Of a DNA stretch of 64,000 nucleotides, positions 17,333 through 26,461 are shown piece after piece. The position numbers and the translations under genes were made by a program. This DNA is from Roseisalinus antarcticus. GTDB lineage: Bacteria > Pseudomonadota > Alphaproteobacteria > Rhodobacterales > Rhodobacteraceae. Numbering within the stretch: the first letter of the stretch is position 1; every line of letters begins with the position of its first letter. The stretch spans positions 1-64,000 of the forward strand of contig NZ_FWFZ01000019.1 of the NCBI RefSeq assembly GCF_900172355.1. Direction: 5' to 3'. The notes beneath the pieces are model-generated. The model ran no database searches. It had not been told where the DNA came from and saw only the letters and a program-made list of their open reading frames with translations.

Positions 17333-18253
17333 ATGGCCGAAAAACCTACCTGCTTTCAGGAGATCATCCTGCGCCTTCAGGCCTATTGGGCCGCCAGGGG
17401 TTGCGCCGTGCTGCAGCCCTACGACATGGAGGTTGGCGCCGGCACGTTCCACCCGGCCACCACGTTGCGGTCGCTCGGGACGCGTCCGTGGGCCGCCGCC
17501 TATGTCCAGCCGTCGCGGCGGCCGACTGATGGGCGCTATGGCGACAACCCCAACAGATTGCAGCATTATTACCAGTTCCAGGTGCTGATCAAACCCTCGC
17601 CGCCGGACCTTCAGGACCTTTATCTCGGCTCGTTGGCGGCGATCGGGATCGACATGGGCATGCACGACATCCGGTTCGTCGAGGATGACTGGGAAAGCCC
17701 GACGCTGGGCGCCTGGGGCCTGGGCTGGGAGGTCTGGTGCGACGGCATGGAAGTCTCGCAATACACCTATTTCCAGCAGGTCGGCGGCCACGATTGCCAT
17801 CCCGTCTCCGGAGAGCTGACCTACGGGCTGGAGCGTCTCGCGATGTATGTCCTTGGCATCGATCACGTCATGGACATGCCCTTCAACGCGCCCGGCTCGC
17901 CGCAGCCGCTGACCTACGGCGACATCTTCCGGCAGACCGAGCGCGAGTATTCGCGCTGGAACTTCGACATCGCCGACACCGACATCCTGCTGCGCCATTT
18001 CGAGGAGGCCGAGGCCGAGTGCACCCGCATCCTGCAGGCGCCCGAGGTCGACCCCAAGACCGGCCGGCACATCATCATGGCGCATCCGGCCTATGACCAG
18101 TGCATCAAGGCGTCCCATCTGTTCAACCTGCTCGACGCGCGGGGCGTGATTTCCGTGACCGAGCGGCAGGCCTATATCGGCCGGGTCCGGGCGCTCGCCA
18201 AGCTCTGCGCCGATGCCTTCGTGCAGACAGAGGCCGGCGGGGCCGCGGCATGA
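17333..18253 (+). CDS. glyQ: glycyl-tRNA synthetase alpha subunit
   Basis: Catalytic subunit of the bacterial (alpha-beta)2 glycyl-tRNA synthetase, 306 residues. Clear family segments: [20 protein letters not shown] at the N-terminus, [34 protein letters not shown] and [18 protein letters not shown]. It charges tRNA-Gly together with GlyS, encoded two genes downstream. Its TGA overlaps the ATG of the next gene (ATGA), indicating translational coupling. Confidence 0.97.
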   Translation: MAEKPTCFQEIILRLQAYWAARGCAVLQPYDMEVGAGTFHPATTLRSLGTRPWAAAYVQPSRRPTDGRYGDNPNRLQHYYQFQVLIKPSPPDLQDLYLGSLAAIGIDMGMHDIRFVEDDWESPTLGAWGLGWEVWCDGMEVSQYTYFQQVGGHDCHPVSGELTYGLERLAMYVLGIDHVMDMPFNAPGSPQPLTYGDIFRQTEREYSRWNFDIADTDILLRHFEEAEAECTRILQAPEVDPKTGRHIIMAHPAYDQCIKASHLFNLLDARGVISVTERQAYIGRVRALAKLCADAFVQTEAGGAAA

Positions 18254-18780
18254 ACGCCACCCGCATCGCCATCCTCGCGATCCTCGTCTCGGCGCTCGCC
18301 GCCGGGTTGGGGCTCTATTACCTGCAGGTCTACTACTATTATGAACGGATTCCGGTGGAGTCCGCAGATGTGCAATTGACCCGGGCCGATACCGGCCTGC
18401 CAGAGGTCGTCATGATCGAAAACTACAAGGGCATCGACGCGACGTCCTCTCCGATCCGGTATCGCGCCTGCTTCGACCTGGGCCGCCCGGTGGCGGAACT
18501 GGCCGAGATCTATGCGCCCTACGAAGCAGCCGAGCCCCTGGTGGCGCCAGGCTGGTTCGATTGCTTCGATGCCGAGGAGGTCGGCGACGCGCTGACCGAG
18601 GGCCGGGCTGTCGCATTCCTGGGTGTCGAGAACATCCGATACGGCATCGACCGCGTGGTCGCTGTCTTTCCCGATGGCCGCGCCCGGTCGTGGCATCAGA
18701 TCAACGCTTGCGGCGAGGTCGTCTTCGACGGAAACCCGGCCCCCGAGGGCTGTCCGCCGCCACCCGAAAGTATGCAGTAA
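18250..18780 (+). CDS. small membrane-anchored protein between glyQ and glyS
   Basis: Protein of 176 residues with one N-terminal membrane helix (~6-26) followed by YYYYERIP and a periplasmic domain containing [24 protein letters not shown] and [15 protein letters not shown]; the ending is proline-rich. I recall it as an uncharacterised roseobacter family (possibly DUF6446) kept between the two glycyl-tRNA synthetase genes, but I cannot verify the family number. It overlaps glyQ by 4 bp and glyS by 1 bp (TAATG), so it must be co-translated with both. No link to tRNA charging is evident from its sequence. Confidence 0.75.
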   Translation: MNATRIAILAILVSALAAGLGLYYLQVYYYYERIPVESADVQLTRADTGLPEVVMIENYKGIDATSSPIRYRACFDLGRPVAELAEIYAPYEAAEPLVAPGWFDCFDAEEVGDALTEGRAVAFLGVENIRYGIDRVVAVFPDGRARSWHQINACGEVVFDGNPAPEGCPPPPESMQ

Positions 18781-20867
18781 TGCCTGACCTTCTGATCGAA
18801 CTCTTCTCCGAGGAAATTCCCGCCCGGATGCAGGCCAAGGCTTCGGAAAACCTGCGCAAAATGGTTGCCGACGGGCTGGTCGAGGCGGGGTTGACCTACG
18901 CCTCGGCGGCCAGTTTCGCCACGCCCCGGCGTCTTGCGCTGACCATCGACGGGCTGACGGCCGAGAGCCCGGACACGCGCGAGGAGCGCCGCGGCCCCAA
19001 GGTCGGCGCACCCGACAAGGCGATCGACGGCTTTTGCCGGGGCGCGGGCGTGGAGCGGTCCGCGCTCGAGACCCGCGATACCGGCAAGGGCGAATTCTAC
19101 TTCGCCGTGATCGCGCGAAAGGGTCGCAAGGCCCCCGAGATCGTGGCCGAGACGCTGGATCGGACGATCCGCAATTTTCCCTGGCCCAAGTCCATGCGCT
19201 GGGGCGACGGCACCTTGCGCTGGGTGCGTCCGCTGCAGTCTATCCTGTGCATCCTGACCGACGAGGCCGGGGCAGAGGTCGTCCCGTTCGAGATCGAGGG
19301 GGTCACCGCCTCCAACACCACGCGCGGCCACCGGTTCATGGCGCCGGACGCCTTTTCCGTCGCGAATTTCGATGATTACGAGACCAAGCTGAAGCGGGCA
19401 AAGGTGGTGCTTCGAGCCGATGAACGGGCCGATGCCATCTGGCATGACGCGACCAACCGCGCCTTCGCCGCCGGGTTGGAGCTGGTCGAGGATCCGGGGC
19501 TTCTGGCCGAGGTTGCCGGGCTGGTGGAATGGCCCGTGGTGCTGATGGGCGAGATCGGCGCCGATTTCCTGGGCCTGCCGCCGGAGGTGTTGCAAACCTC
19601 GATGAAGGAACACCAGAAATTCTTCTCGGTCCGCGACCCGAAATCGGGCCGGATCGTGCGCTTCGTGACCGTGGCGAACATCGAGGCACCCGACGATGGG
19701 GCTACGATCCTGGCCGGCAACCAGAAGGTTCTGGCGGCGCGGCTGTCGGATGCAAAATTCTTTTGGGAGAATGATTTGCGCGTCGCGGGCGCGGGCATGA
19801 CCCCGTGGCTCGACGCGCTGGAAAACGTCACCTTCGAGCGGCGGCTCGGCACCCAGCGCGACCGGATCGAGCGGATCGCGGCGCTGGTGCGCGAAATCGC
19901 CCCGCTCGTCGGCGCGGAGCCGGATCTGGCAGAGCGGGCAGCGCGGGTGGTCAAGGCGGACCTGTCCTCGGAAATGGTCTATGAATTCCCCGAACTTCAG
20001 GGGCTTATGGGGCGGTATTACAGTGAGGCGGCAGGCCTGCCTGCAGAGGTCGCCGCCGCCTGCCAAGAGCATTACTCGCCCCTCGGCCCGTCCGACGCCG
20101 TGCCGAGCGCCGCAGTTTCGGTGGCCGTCGCGCTGGCCGACAAGCTCGACACGCTGACCGGGTTCTGGGCGATCGACGAGAAGCCGACCGGCTCCAAGGA
20201 CCCGTTCGCCCTGCGCCGCGCGGCGCTTGGGGTGATCCGGCTGATCCTGGCCAATGGCTTGGAGACCGGCCTTGCCGGGCACCTGCGGCAGGCTGCGGGG
20301 CTGCACCGCTGGGCTGACGAGCAGGCACCGGAGCAGGGGGTCGTCGACCTTGTCGGGTTCTTTCACGACCGGCTCAAGGTGCACCTGCGCGACGAGGGCG
20401 TAAGATACGACGTCATCGACGCCTGCCTCGCCATGCCGGGCAGCGATGATCTGGCGCTTCTGGTCAAGCGGGCCGAGGCGCTGGCGGCCTTCCTCAAGAC
20501 CGACGATGGGGAGAACCTGCTGCAGGGCTTCAAGCGGGCCAACAACATCCTGACCCAGGCCGAGGAGAAGGACGGGGTCGAGTATTCCTTTGGCGCCGAT
20601 CGAAAATTCGCAGAAGGGCCTGAAGAGATCGCGCTATTCGATGCGCTCGACGCGGCCGACCCCCGGATCGCCGCGGCGATGCAGGCCGAGAATTTCGCGG
20701 CGGCCATGGGCGCGATGGCGGGGCTGAGGGCGCCGACGGATGCCTTCTTCGACGCGGTGCAGGTCAATGCCGACAGCGGGGTCGTCCGTCGCAACCGATT
20801 GAATTTGCTGAGCCGTATTCGCGGGCTCTGCCTCTCCGTTGCCGATCTGACCCGGATCGAGGGCTGA
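18780..20867 (+). CDS. glyS: glycyl-tRNA synthetase beta subunit
   Basis: Beta subunit of glycyl-tRNA synthetase, 695 residues, needed for tRNA binding. It starts with the family signature [18 protein letters not shown] and contains EERRGPKVGAP, STMKEHQKFF-like TSMKEHQKFFSV, and the HD-like region ADKLDTLTGFWAI ... GSKDPFALRRAALG, which is highly conserved. The C-terminal anticodon-binding part runs to ~690. Its ATG shares one base with the upstream TAA. Confidence 0.97.
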   Translation: MPDLLIELFSEEIPARMQAKASENLRKMVADGLVEAGLTYASAASFATPRRLALTIDGLTAESPDTREERRGPKVGAPDKAIDGFCRGAGVERSALETRDTGKGEFYFAVIARKGRKAPEIVAETLDRTIRNFPWPKSMRWGDGTLRWVRPLQSILCILTDEAGAEVVPFEIEGVTASNTTRGHRFMAPDAFSVANFDDYETKLKRAKVVLRADERADAIWHDATNRAFAAGLELVEDPGLLAEVAGLVEWPVVLMGEIGADFLGLPPEVLQTSMKEHQKFFSVRDPKSGRIVRFVTVANIEAPDDGATILAGNQKVLAARLSDAKFFWENDLRVAGAGMTPWLDALENVTFERRLGTQRDRIERIAALVREIAPLVGAEPDLAERAARVVKADLSSEMVYEFPELQGLMGRYYSEAAGLPAEVAAACQEHYSPLGPSDAVPSAAVSVAVALADKLDTLTGFWAIDEKPTGSKDPFALRRAALGVIRLILANGLETGLAGHLRQAAGLHRWADEQAPEQGVVDLVGFFHDRLKVHLRDEGVRYDVIDACLAMPGSDDLALLVKRAEALAAFLKTDDGENLLQGFKRANNILTQAEEKDGVEYSFGADRKFAEGPEEIALFDALDAADPRIAAAMQAENFAAAMGAMAGLRAPTDAFFDAVQVNADSGVVRRNRLNLLSRIRGLCLSVADLTRIEG

Positions 20868-20931
20868 CCCGCAAGGTTTTCTTTGCATCGCATCCTTCAA
20901 GCGTTATGGTCCGCGACGAAGGGATGCCGCA

Positions 20932-23499
20932 GTGCAGAAAGAGTTCGATTACGCCGACGTGACGTTGATTGCGCCCGATGCAGCCATGTCTCCGGCGGTG
21001 CATGGCGGGCGGGCGAAATGCCTGCAAAGGCTGGTCCGGCTGGGGATGCCGGTGCCCACGACGGTCGCGCTCAGCTTTGCCGCGGTGCGCAAGATCGCCG
21101 CCGGCGAGGTCCCCGACATCAACGCCATTCTGCAACCGTTCGGGCCGGAGCCGCTGCTGTCAGTGCGCCCCTCCAGCCAGTCGCCTGATTGGGGCGGGCC
21201 GGGCGCTATCCTCAACGTCGGCATGTGCGACAGCCGCTACGAGGCCATGTGCGGCCAGATCGGCGAACAGGCGGCGACCTCTCTCTACCTGCGGTTCATC
21301 CAGAGCTATGCGACCCACGTCGCGCGGCTGGATGACGAGGCCTTCGATCTGCCCGAGATTCCGGACCGGGCCGCGCTGGCGCGGGTCATGCAAGCCTACG
21401 AGGAAGAGGCCGAAGAGCGGTTTCCCCAAGATGTGCGTCGGCAGCTCTCCGATATCCTGGGCTCCATGTCGCGGGCCTGGGAAGGCACCTCGGCGCGGCT
21501 GTTGCGCCGGGCCAAGGGGGCGCCGCCGGACGCGGGCCTCGGCCTGGTCGTGCAAGCCATGGCGCTGGGTGTGGGGCAGGGCGAGTGCGGCTCCGGTGTG
21601 ATCCAGTTCGTTGACCCGTCCACCGGCCAGCCCCAGGTGCGCGGGCGCTACCTCAGCCAGAGCCAGGGGCGCGACGCGCTGTCGGCGCCGTCCGGTGCGC
21701 TCTATCTGACCCGCGATCCGCGGGGGCCCTCGCTCGAGGAGCAGTTGCCCGAGACCTTCGGTGACCTGATTGCCTATGGCGACCGGACGCGGACCCGCCT
21801 GCGCGAGGAAATGCAGCTGGAATTCACGCTCGATGGAGGGCAGCTCGCGATTCTCGACGCGGTGCGGGTGGCCCGGACGTCACGGGCGACGGTGCGGATC
21901 GCGGTCGACCTGGCGCTCGACGGGGTGATCTCGCCGGAAGAGGCGGTGACCCGTGTGGACCCGGCGGCCCTGTCTGAATTGCTGCACCGGCAGGTGGATC
22001 CGGCAGCGTCGCGGGATCGGGTCACGCGCGGCATCGCCGCCAGCCCCGGCGCCGCGACCGGACGCATCGTGCTGACCGCCAATGACGCCCAGGCCAGCGC
22101 CGCGCGGGGGGAGGACTGCATCCTCGTCCGGCGCGAGACCTCGTCCGAGGACATCCGCGGCATGCATGCGGCGGTGGGGGTTCTGACCATGCGCGGCGGT
22201 GTGACCAGCCACGCGGCCGTCATCGGGCGCGGGCTGGGCCTGCCGTGCGTCGTCGGCGCGTCGGATCTGCGGATCGACCGCAAGCACAAGGTGCTGATCG
22301 CGGCGGACGGCCGGCAGTTCCGCGAAGGCGACGTCGTGACCGTGGACGGCACCACCGGCGATGTTCTGGCGGGCGAACCGGCGATGCTCGAGGCGGCGCT
22401 GGACGAGGCGTTTCAACAGCTGCTGACCTGGGCCGACGATTTCCGCGACATCGGCGTGCGCGCGAACGCGGACACGCCGGCGGATGCGCAGACCGCCCGC
22501 AACTTCGCGGCCGAGGGCATCGGGCTTTGCCGGACGGAGCACATGTTCTTCGAAGGCGAGCGCCTGTCGGTGATGCGCGAGATGATCTTTGCCGACAAGG
22601 GTGAGGATCGGACCGCCGTGCTCGAACGACTGCTGCCGATGCAGCGCGCCGATTTCATGGATTTGTTCGAGATCATGGCGGGGCATCCCGTCTGCATCCG
22701 CCTGTTCGATCCGCCGCTGCACGAATTCCTGCCCTCGGACAATGCGGGCATCCGCGAATTGGCCGACGTGCTGGACCTTCAGCTGTCGGATGTCACGCGG
22801 CGGATCGAGGAGCTTGAGGAATACAATCCCATGCTGGGGATGCGGGGCGTGCGACTGGGGATCACGGTTCCCGAGATCTACGAGATGCAGGCCCGGGCGA
22901 TCTTCGAGGCCACCATCGCCGCCTCGCGCAAGGGGGCGGCGGTGGTGCCCGAGATCATGATCCCGCTGGTCTCGGCGATGCGCGAGGTCGAACTGGTCAA
23001 GAACCGGCTCGATGCGATCGCCGTGAAGGTCCGCAACGAGACGGGAGCCAGCTTCACCTACCGTCTCGGGGTGATGGTCGAGACGCCGCGCGCCGCGCTG
23101 CGGGCCGGCGATATCGCGCTGCATTCGGCGTTCCTGTCCTTCGGGACGAACGACCTGACCCAGATGACCTACGGGCTGAGCCGGGACGACGCCGGGCGGT
23201 TCATGTCGGCCTACGTGCAGCAACGGGTATATGACGAGGATCCGTTCCACACGCTGGACCTCGAAGGGGTCGGCGAGCTTCTGACCATGGGCGCCGAGCG
23301 GGCGCGGGACGCGGTGCCCGACATCGTGCTGTCGATCTGCGGCGAGCATGGCGGGGCGCGCTCGGCCATCGAGTTCTCGCGGCAGCGCGGTCTCAACTAT
23401 GTGTCGTGCTCACCCTTCCGCGTACCCATTGCGCGGCTTTCCGCCGCCCAGCTGGCGCTGGCCGATCGGCGGTCGAGTGCAGGTCTAGAGGACGTCTGA
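20932..23499 (+). CDS. PPDK-like PEP/pyruvate-binding protein with degenerate ATP-grasp half
   Basis: 855 residues with the layout of pyruvate phosphate dikinase. The phosphohistidine domain (GGVTSHAAVIGRG, H427) and the PEP/pyruvate barrel look intact: GLCRTEHMFF, RLFDPPLHEFLP, VMVETPRAAL, SFGTNDLTQMTYG and the acid/base ICGEHGG (C803). The nucleotide-binding half is altered: the usual KGANLAEM reads RAKCLQRL, the VRSGA...MPGMMDT region reads VRPSSQSPDWGGPG (R79 kept), and LQTRNGKRT reads LDAVRVART, losing the ATP-contacting Gln and Arg. It may therefore not use ATP, and may act with a separate phosphoryl donor or as a regulator. It follows glyS by 64 bp. GTG start. Confidence 0.8.
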   Translation: MQKEFDYADVTLIAPDAAMSPAVHGGRAKCLQRLVRLGMPVPTTVALSFAAVRKIAAGEVPDINAILQPFGPEPLLSVRPSSQSPDWGGPGAILNVGMCDSRYEAMCGQIGEQAATSLYLRFIQSYATHVARLDDEAFDLPEIPDRAALARVMQAYEEEAEERFPQDVRRQLSDILGSMSRAWEGTSARLLRRAKGAPPDAGLGLVVQAMALGVGQGECGSGVIQFVDPSTGQPQVRGRYLSQSQGRDALSAPSGALYLTRDPRGPSLEEQLPETFGDLIAYGDRTRTRLREEMQLEFTLDGGQLAILDAVRVARTSRATVRIAVDLALDGVISPEEAVTRVDPAALSELLHRQVDPAASRDRVTRGIAASPGAATGRIVLTANDAQASAARGEDCILVRRETSSEDIRGMHAAVGVLTMRGGVTSHAAVIGRGLGLPCVVGASDLRIDRKHKVLIAADGRQFREGDVVTVDGTTGDVLAGEPAMLEAALDEAFQQLLTWADDFRDIGVRANADTPADAQTARNFAAEGIGLCRTEHMFFEGERLSVMREMIFADKGEDRTAVLERLLPMQRADFMDLFEIMAGHPVCIRLFDPPLHEFLPSDNAGIRELADVLDLQLSDVTRRIEELEEYNPMLGMRGVRLGITVPEIYEMQARAIFEATIAASRKGAAVVPEIMIPLVSAMREVELVKNRLDAIAVKVRNETGASFTYRLGVMVETPRAALRAGDIALHSAFLSFGTNDLTQMTYGLSRDDAGRFMSAYVQQRVYDEDPFHTLDLEGVGELLTMGAERARDAVPDIVLSICGEHGGARSAIEFSRQRGLNYVSCSPFRVPIARLSAAQLALADRRSSAGLEDV

Positions 23500-23660
23500 G
23501 CGCAAGCCACCACATTTGGAGGCGTCTTGCGATCCCGGCCCGTCAAGGCGCCGGTTGACCGGCGTGTTCCGGGGGGCGGCTGGAAATCCTGACCTTTCTG
23601 ACGTATGACCGCGCGAATTGCGCGGATCCGATCCGCGGGACGAGATGTGAGAGGATGAAC

Positions 23661-24341
23661 ATGACCTGGGGACGGACGTATCTGCGTACGGCCGCTGCGG
23701 CGGCTTTGGTGTTTTCGACTTTGGCTGTCGGCCTGCCCGGACCTGCCGCGGCGCAAGAATTGATGGCGGCCCGGCTTGAGGCGCTGCTCGGCCAGGAGCG
23801 GCAGGCCCTGCGGGTCGTGCCCTCGAACCGGCTCGCCGCCCTCACGGCGCCGCCGACCGCGCAGGCCACCCGTCCCGCCGGGGATTTTTCGTATGACGAG
23901 CGTTTCGTGGCCGCCCAGCCGGTTGCGACCGGTGGGTCGCAATGGCGCTGCCTGACCGAGGCGCTGTATTTCGAGGCGCGAGGCGAGGACCTGGCCGGGC
24001 TCTTTGCGGTGGGTGAGGTCATCCTGAACCGGGTCGACGATCCGCGTTTTCCCGGATCGGTCTGTTCGGTGGTGAACCAGGGGACGGGGCGGCAGTTCGC
24101 CTGCCAGTTCACCTATACCTGTGATGGGCGGCCCGAGACCGTCAACGATCAGCGCTCCTGGCGCCGCGTCGGGAAGGTGGCCCGCTTGATGATTGACGGG
24201 GCCCCCCGTGCCCTGACGGAAGGCGCGACCCATTATCATACCCGCGCGGTCAACCCGAACTGGGCGCGGCGGTTTCCGCGGACCACGTCTCTTGGGGTGC
24301 ACCACTTTTATCGCTGGCCCCTGCGCACCGCCTCGAACTGA
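23661..24341 (+). CDS. SleB-type cell wall hydrolase
   Basis: Exported cell-wall hydrolase (Hydrolase_2, PF07486), 226 residues. A signal peptide ends near GPAAAQE. After a ~60-residue spacer the catalytic domain starts at WRCLTEALYFEARGE, where the glutamate of YFEARGE is the expected catalytic acid, and continues through AVGEVILNRVDDPRFPGSVC, ACQFTYTCDG and THYHTRAVNPNWA. Relatives (SleB, CwlJ) cleave cortex peptidoglycan; in Gram-negatives the role is probably wall remodelling. AGAGG at 23650-23654 favours the ATG at 23661 over the one at 23655. Confidence 0.87.
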   Translation: MTWGRTYLRTAAAAALVFSTLAVGLPGPAAAQELMAARLEALLGQERQALRVVPSNRLAALTAPPTAQATRPAGDFSYDERFVAAQPVATGGSQWRCLTEALYFEARGEDLAGLFAVGEVILNRVDDPRFPGSVCSVVNQGTGRQFACQFTYTCDGRPETVNDQRSWRRVGKVARLMIDGAPRALTEGATHYHTRAVNPNWARRFPRTTSLGVHHFYRWPLRTASN

Positions 24342-24372
24342 GGCGCGAGGCGCCCCGCCGGTCCCTTGCGGA

Positions 24373-24425
24373 GCGGGGCCTGGGGCCCCGCGCCCTATAT
24401 GTCGGCCTACGGGCAAGGCCCGTAG
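24373..24425 (+). terminator. two consecutive GC-rich hairpins downstream of the cell wall hydrolase
   Basis: GCGGGGCC (24373-24380) / GGCCCCGC (24384-24391) with a 3-nt loop, and CTACGGGC (24407-24414) / GCCCGTAG (24418-24425) with loop AAG. Both are perfect. They lie in the 201-bp gap before folB and have no U-tract, so they could be a Rho-independent-like stop or leader structures. Confidence 0.4.
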
Positions 24426-24542
24426 ACCTCCGGCTGGCGCGGGTGGCGATGGATCTCTGCCGTCTCGGGTCGGAATCGGGTTGCACCGCCGGGGCCGCGC
24501 GGCGTAGGGCGCCAGTGACAGCGACCAGATATCAGGTGCCAG

Positions 24543-25454
24543 ATGAGCGACGAAATCCGCCAAGCGTTCGCCCATCCCTCCGAGAGGGCCGAGGCGACGG
24601 CGCAGGTGCCGCGCGACAGGATCTCCTTGCGGGATCACGTGGTCGACGTTGAGATTGGCGCCTTTCAGCAGGAGCGCGGCGTGATGCAACGCGTGCGCTT
24701 CAACGTCGTGGTCGAGGTCGCGACAGCCGGTACCGCGATCGACGACGACGTGGATCGCATCCTGTCCTACGATCGCCTTGCCGAGGCGATTGCCATCGAG
24801 CTGGCGGCCGAGCGGATCAACCTGTTGGAGACGCTGGCCGAGCGCGTCGCGGCCCGGATCCTGTCGGAGTCGTTGGCGGCGCGGGTCTTTCTGCGGATCG
24901 AAAAGATCGACCGGGGGCCCTATGATCTCGGGGTCGAAATTGTCCGGGCGAGGGGCGAGGAAGCGGAGCCCGCGCGGCTGCATCAGGCCGGTCCCCGGCC
25001 TCGGGTGCTGTTCCTGTCCAACGAGGTTCTTGACTCTCCCGGGCTTGGCGCCGTGCTCGACCGCCATGCCGGCGGGCCGCTGATCGTCGTGGTGGGAGCG
25101 GCGGACGTGCCCGCGCCGCAATCGCCGGTCGCCCCTGTGCAGCGGCGAATAGACTTGCTTGCCATCGAGCAGAACGCCTGGGTCCTGGCCGGGAAGGATC
25201 GGCGCTGCGTGGTCGTGGGCACGCGGACGGAGCTGGACTGGGCCATGAAGAACGGCCAGATCTGCGTCTGGGCGCCCTCCAAGGTCGTGCTGGACGCGGT
25301 CGAGAGCCCGTCGGCCTCGCCTCGGGATGCGACGGCGCTGGCCGCCTGGTTCGCCCAGTTGATGGCGGCGTCCGAGCTGGTGACCGTCGGGGCAAAGGCT
25401 CCGCCCGCCACTGACCTGCCCGTGGACCTGCCTGTCCGCGAGGAGCCCGCATGA
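24543..25454 (+). CDS. folB: dihydroneopterin aldolase fused to an unknown C-terminal domain
   Basis: Residues ~22-137 form a dihydroneopterin aldolase domain: RISLRDHVVDVEIGAFQQER (Glu44 in the place of the catalytic glutamate), SYDRLAEAI, NLLETLAERVA and FLRIEKIDRGPYDLGVEI (Lys121 in the place of the catalytic lysine). It converts dihydroneopterin to 6-hydroxymethyl-dihydropterin and glycolaldehyde. The final ~150 residues are an extra domain I do not recognise, beginning PRPRVLFLSNEVLDSPG and including RRCVVVGTRTELDWAMKNGQ; ordinary FolB is ~120 residues. Its TGA overlaps the folP ATG (ATGA), so the pathway enzymes are co-translated. Confidence 0.86.
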   Translation: MSDEIRQAFAHPSERAEATAQVPRDRISLRDHVVDVEIGAFQQERGVMQRVRFNVVVEVATAGTAIDDDVDRILSYDRLAEAIAIELAAERINLLETLAERVAARILSESLAARVFLRIEKIDRGPYDLGVEIVRARGEEAEPARLHQAGPRPRVLFLSNEVLDSPGLGAVLDRHAGGPLIVVVGAADVPAPQSPVAPVQRRIDLLAIEQNAWVLAGKDRRCVVVGTRTELDWAMKNGQICVWAPSKVVLDAVESPSASPRDATALAAWFAQLMAASELVTVGAKAPPATDLPVDLPVREEPA

Positions 25455-26461
25455 ATGTGACGCCCCGCCCCTGGCCCGGTGCGCTGAGGCATGCGTCCGG
25501 GCAGGTCCTGCCGCTGGCCGGCAGCGCCCATGTCGGCTTTGACCGGGTGCTGACGGGCGGACAGATGGCGGCGGCGGGCGAGCTTGCGCCCGACCTGCGC
25601 GACCTGCTCTCAACCGAGCGTCCGCCGGTCTGCGGGCTGACCCTGCGGACACCGCGGATCATGGGCATTCTGAATGTCACGCCCGACAGTTTCTCGGACG
25701 GCGGCAAGTATCTTGCCGGCGAGGCCGCGGTCGCGCGGGCAGTGGCCATGGCCGAGGACGCCGACATCCTCGATATCGGCGGCGAGAGCACGCGCCCGGG
25801 CGCCGATGAGGTGCCCGAGGCCGAGGAGGTCGCCCGCGTCGCACCCGTCATCGCGGCGATCCGGGCGGCGGGGATGGCGATTCCGATCTCGGTCGACACG
25901 CGCAAGGCGGCCGTCGCGGAAGCCGCGCTCGACGCCGGGGCCGACATGATCAACGACGTGACAGCGGGGCGGTTCGACGCCCGGATGCTGCCGCTGGCGG
26001 CGCGGCGCGGGGTTCCGATCTGCCTGATGCACTCGGTGGCCGACCCCAAGACGATGCAGGCCCATGCCAGCTATGACGATGTCTCGACACAGGTCTTCGA
26101 CCACCTGGCGGAGCGTATCGCGGCGGCGCTGGAGGCGGGCATTCCGAAGGCGCATGTGATCGCGGACCCCGGGATCGGCTTCGGCAAGACTCTGCAACAC
26201 AATTTGACCCTGATCCGCGAGCTTTCCCGCTACCATGCGCTTGGCGTGCCGATCCTGTTCGGCGCGTCCCGCAAGCAGTTCATCGGAACGATCGGGCACT
26301 CCGACACCGACGGGCGGCTTGGCGGATCCATCGCGGTGGCGCTTGTCGCGGCGGACCAGGGGGCGCATATCCTGCGCGTCCACGACACATACGAGACCAG
26401 ACAGGCGTTGCGCCTGCACCTGGCGATACACGAGGGATACGAGGAGACCCCGGATGCGTAG
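25451..26461 (+). CDS. folP: dihydropteroate synthase
   Basis: Condenses 6-hydroxymethyl-dihydropterin diphosphate with p-aminobenzoate to dihydropteroate; target of sulfonamides. It has 336 residues, with ~65 residues before the TIM barrel, longer than usual but apparently typical for roseobacters. Signatures: [15 protein letters not shown] (71-85), [48 protein letters not shown] and [14 protein letters not shown] overlap with folB upstream and an 8-bp overlap with glmM downstream. Confidence 0.95.
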   Translation: MNVTPRPWPGALRHASGQVLPLAGSAHVGFDRVLTGGQMAAAGELAPDLRDLLSTERPPVCGLTLRTPRIMGILNVTPDSFSDGGKYLAGEAAVARAVAMAEDADILDIGGESTRPGADEVPEAEEVARVAPVIAAIRAAGMAIPISVDTRKAAVAEAALDAGADMINDVTAGRFDARMLPLAARRGVPICLMHSVADPKTMQAHASYDDVSTQVFDHLAERIAAALEAGIPKAHVIADPGIGFGKTLQHNLTLIRELSRYHALGVPILFGASRKQFIGTIGHSDTDGRLGGSIAVALVAADQGAHILRVHDTYETRQALRLHLAIHEGYEETPDA

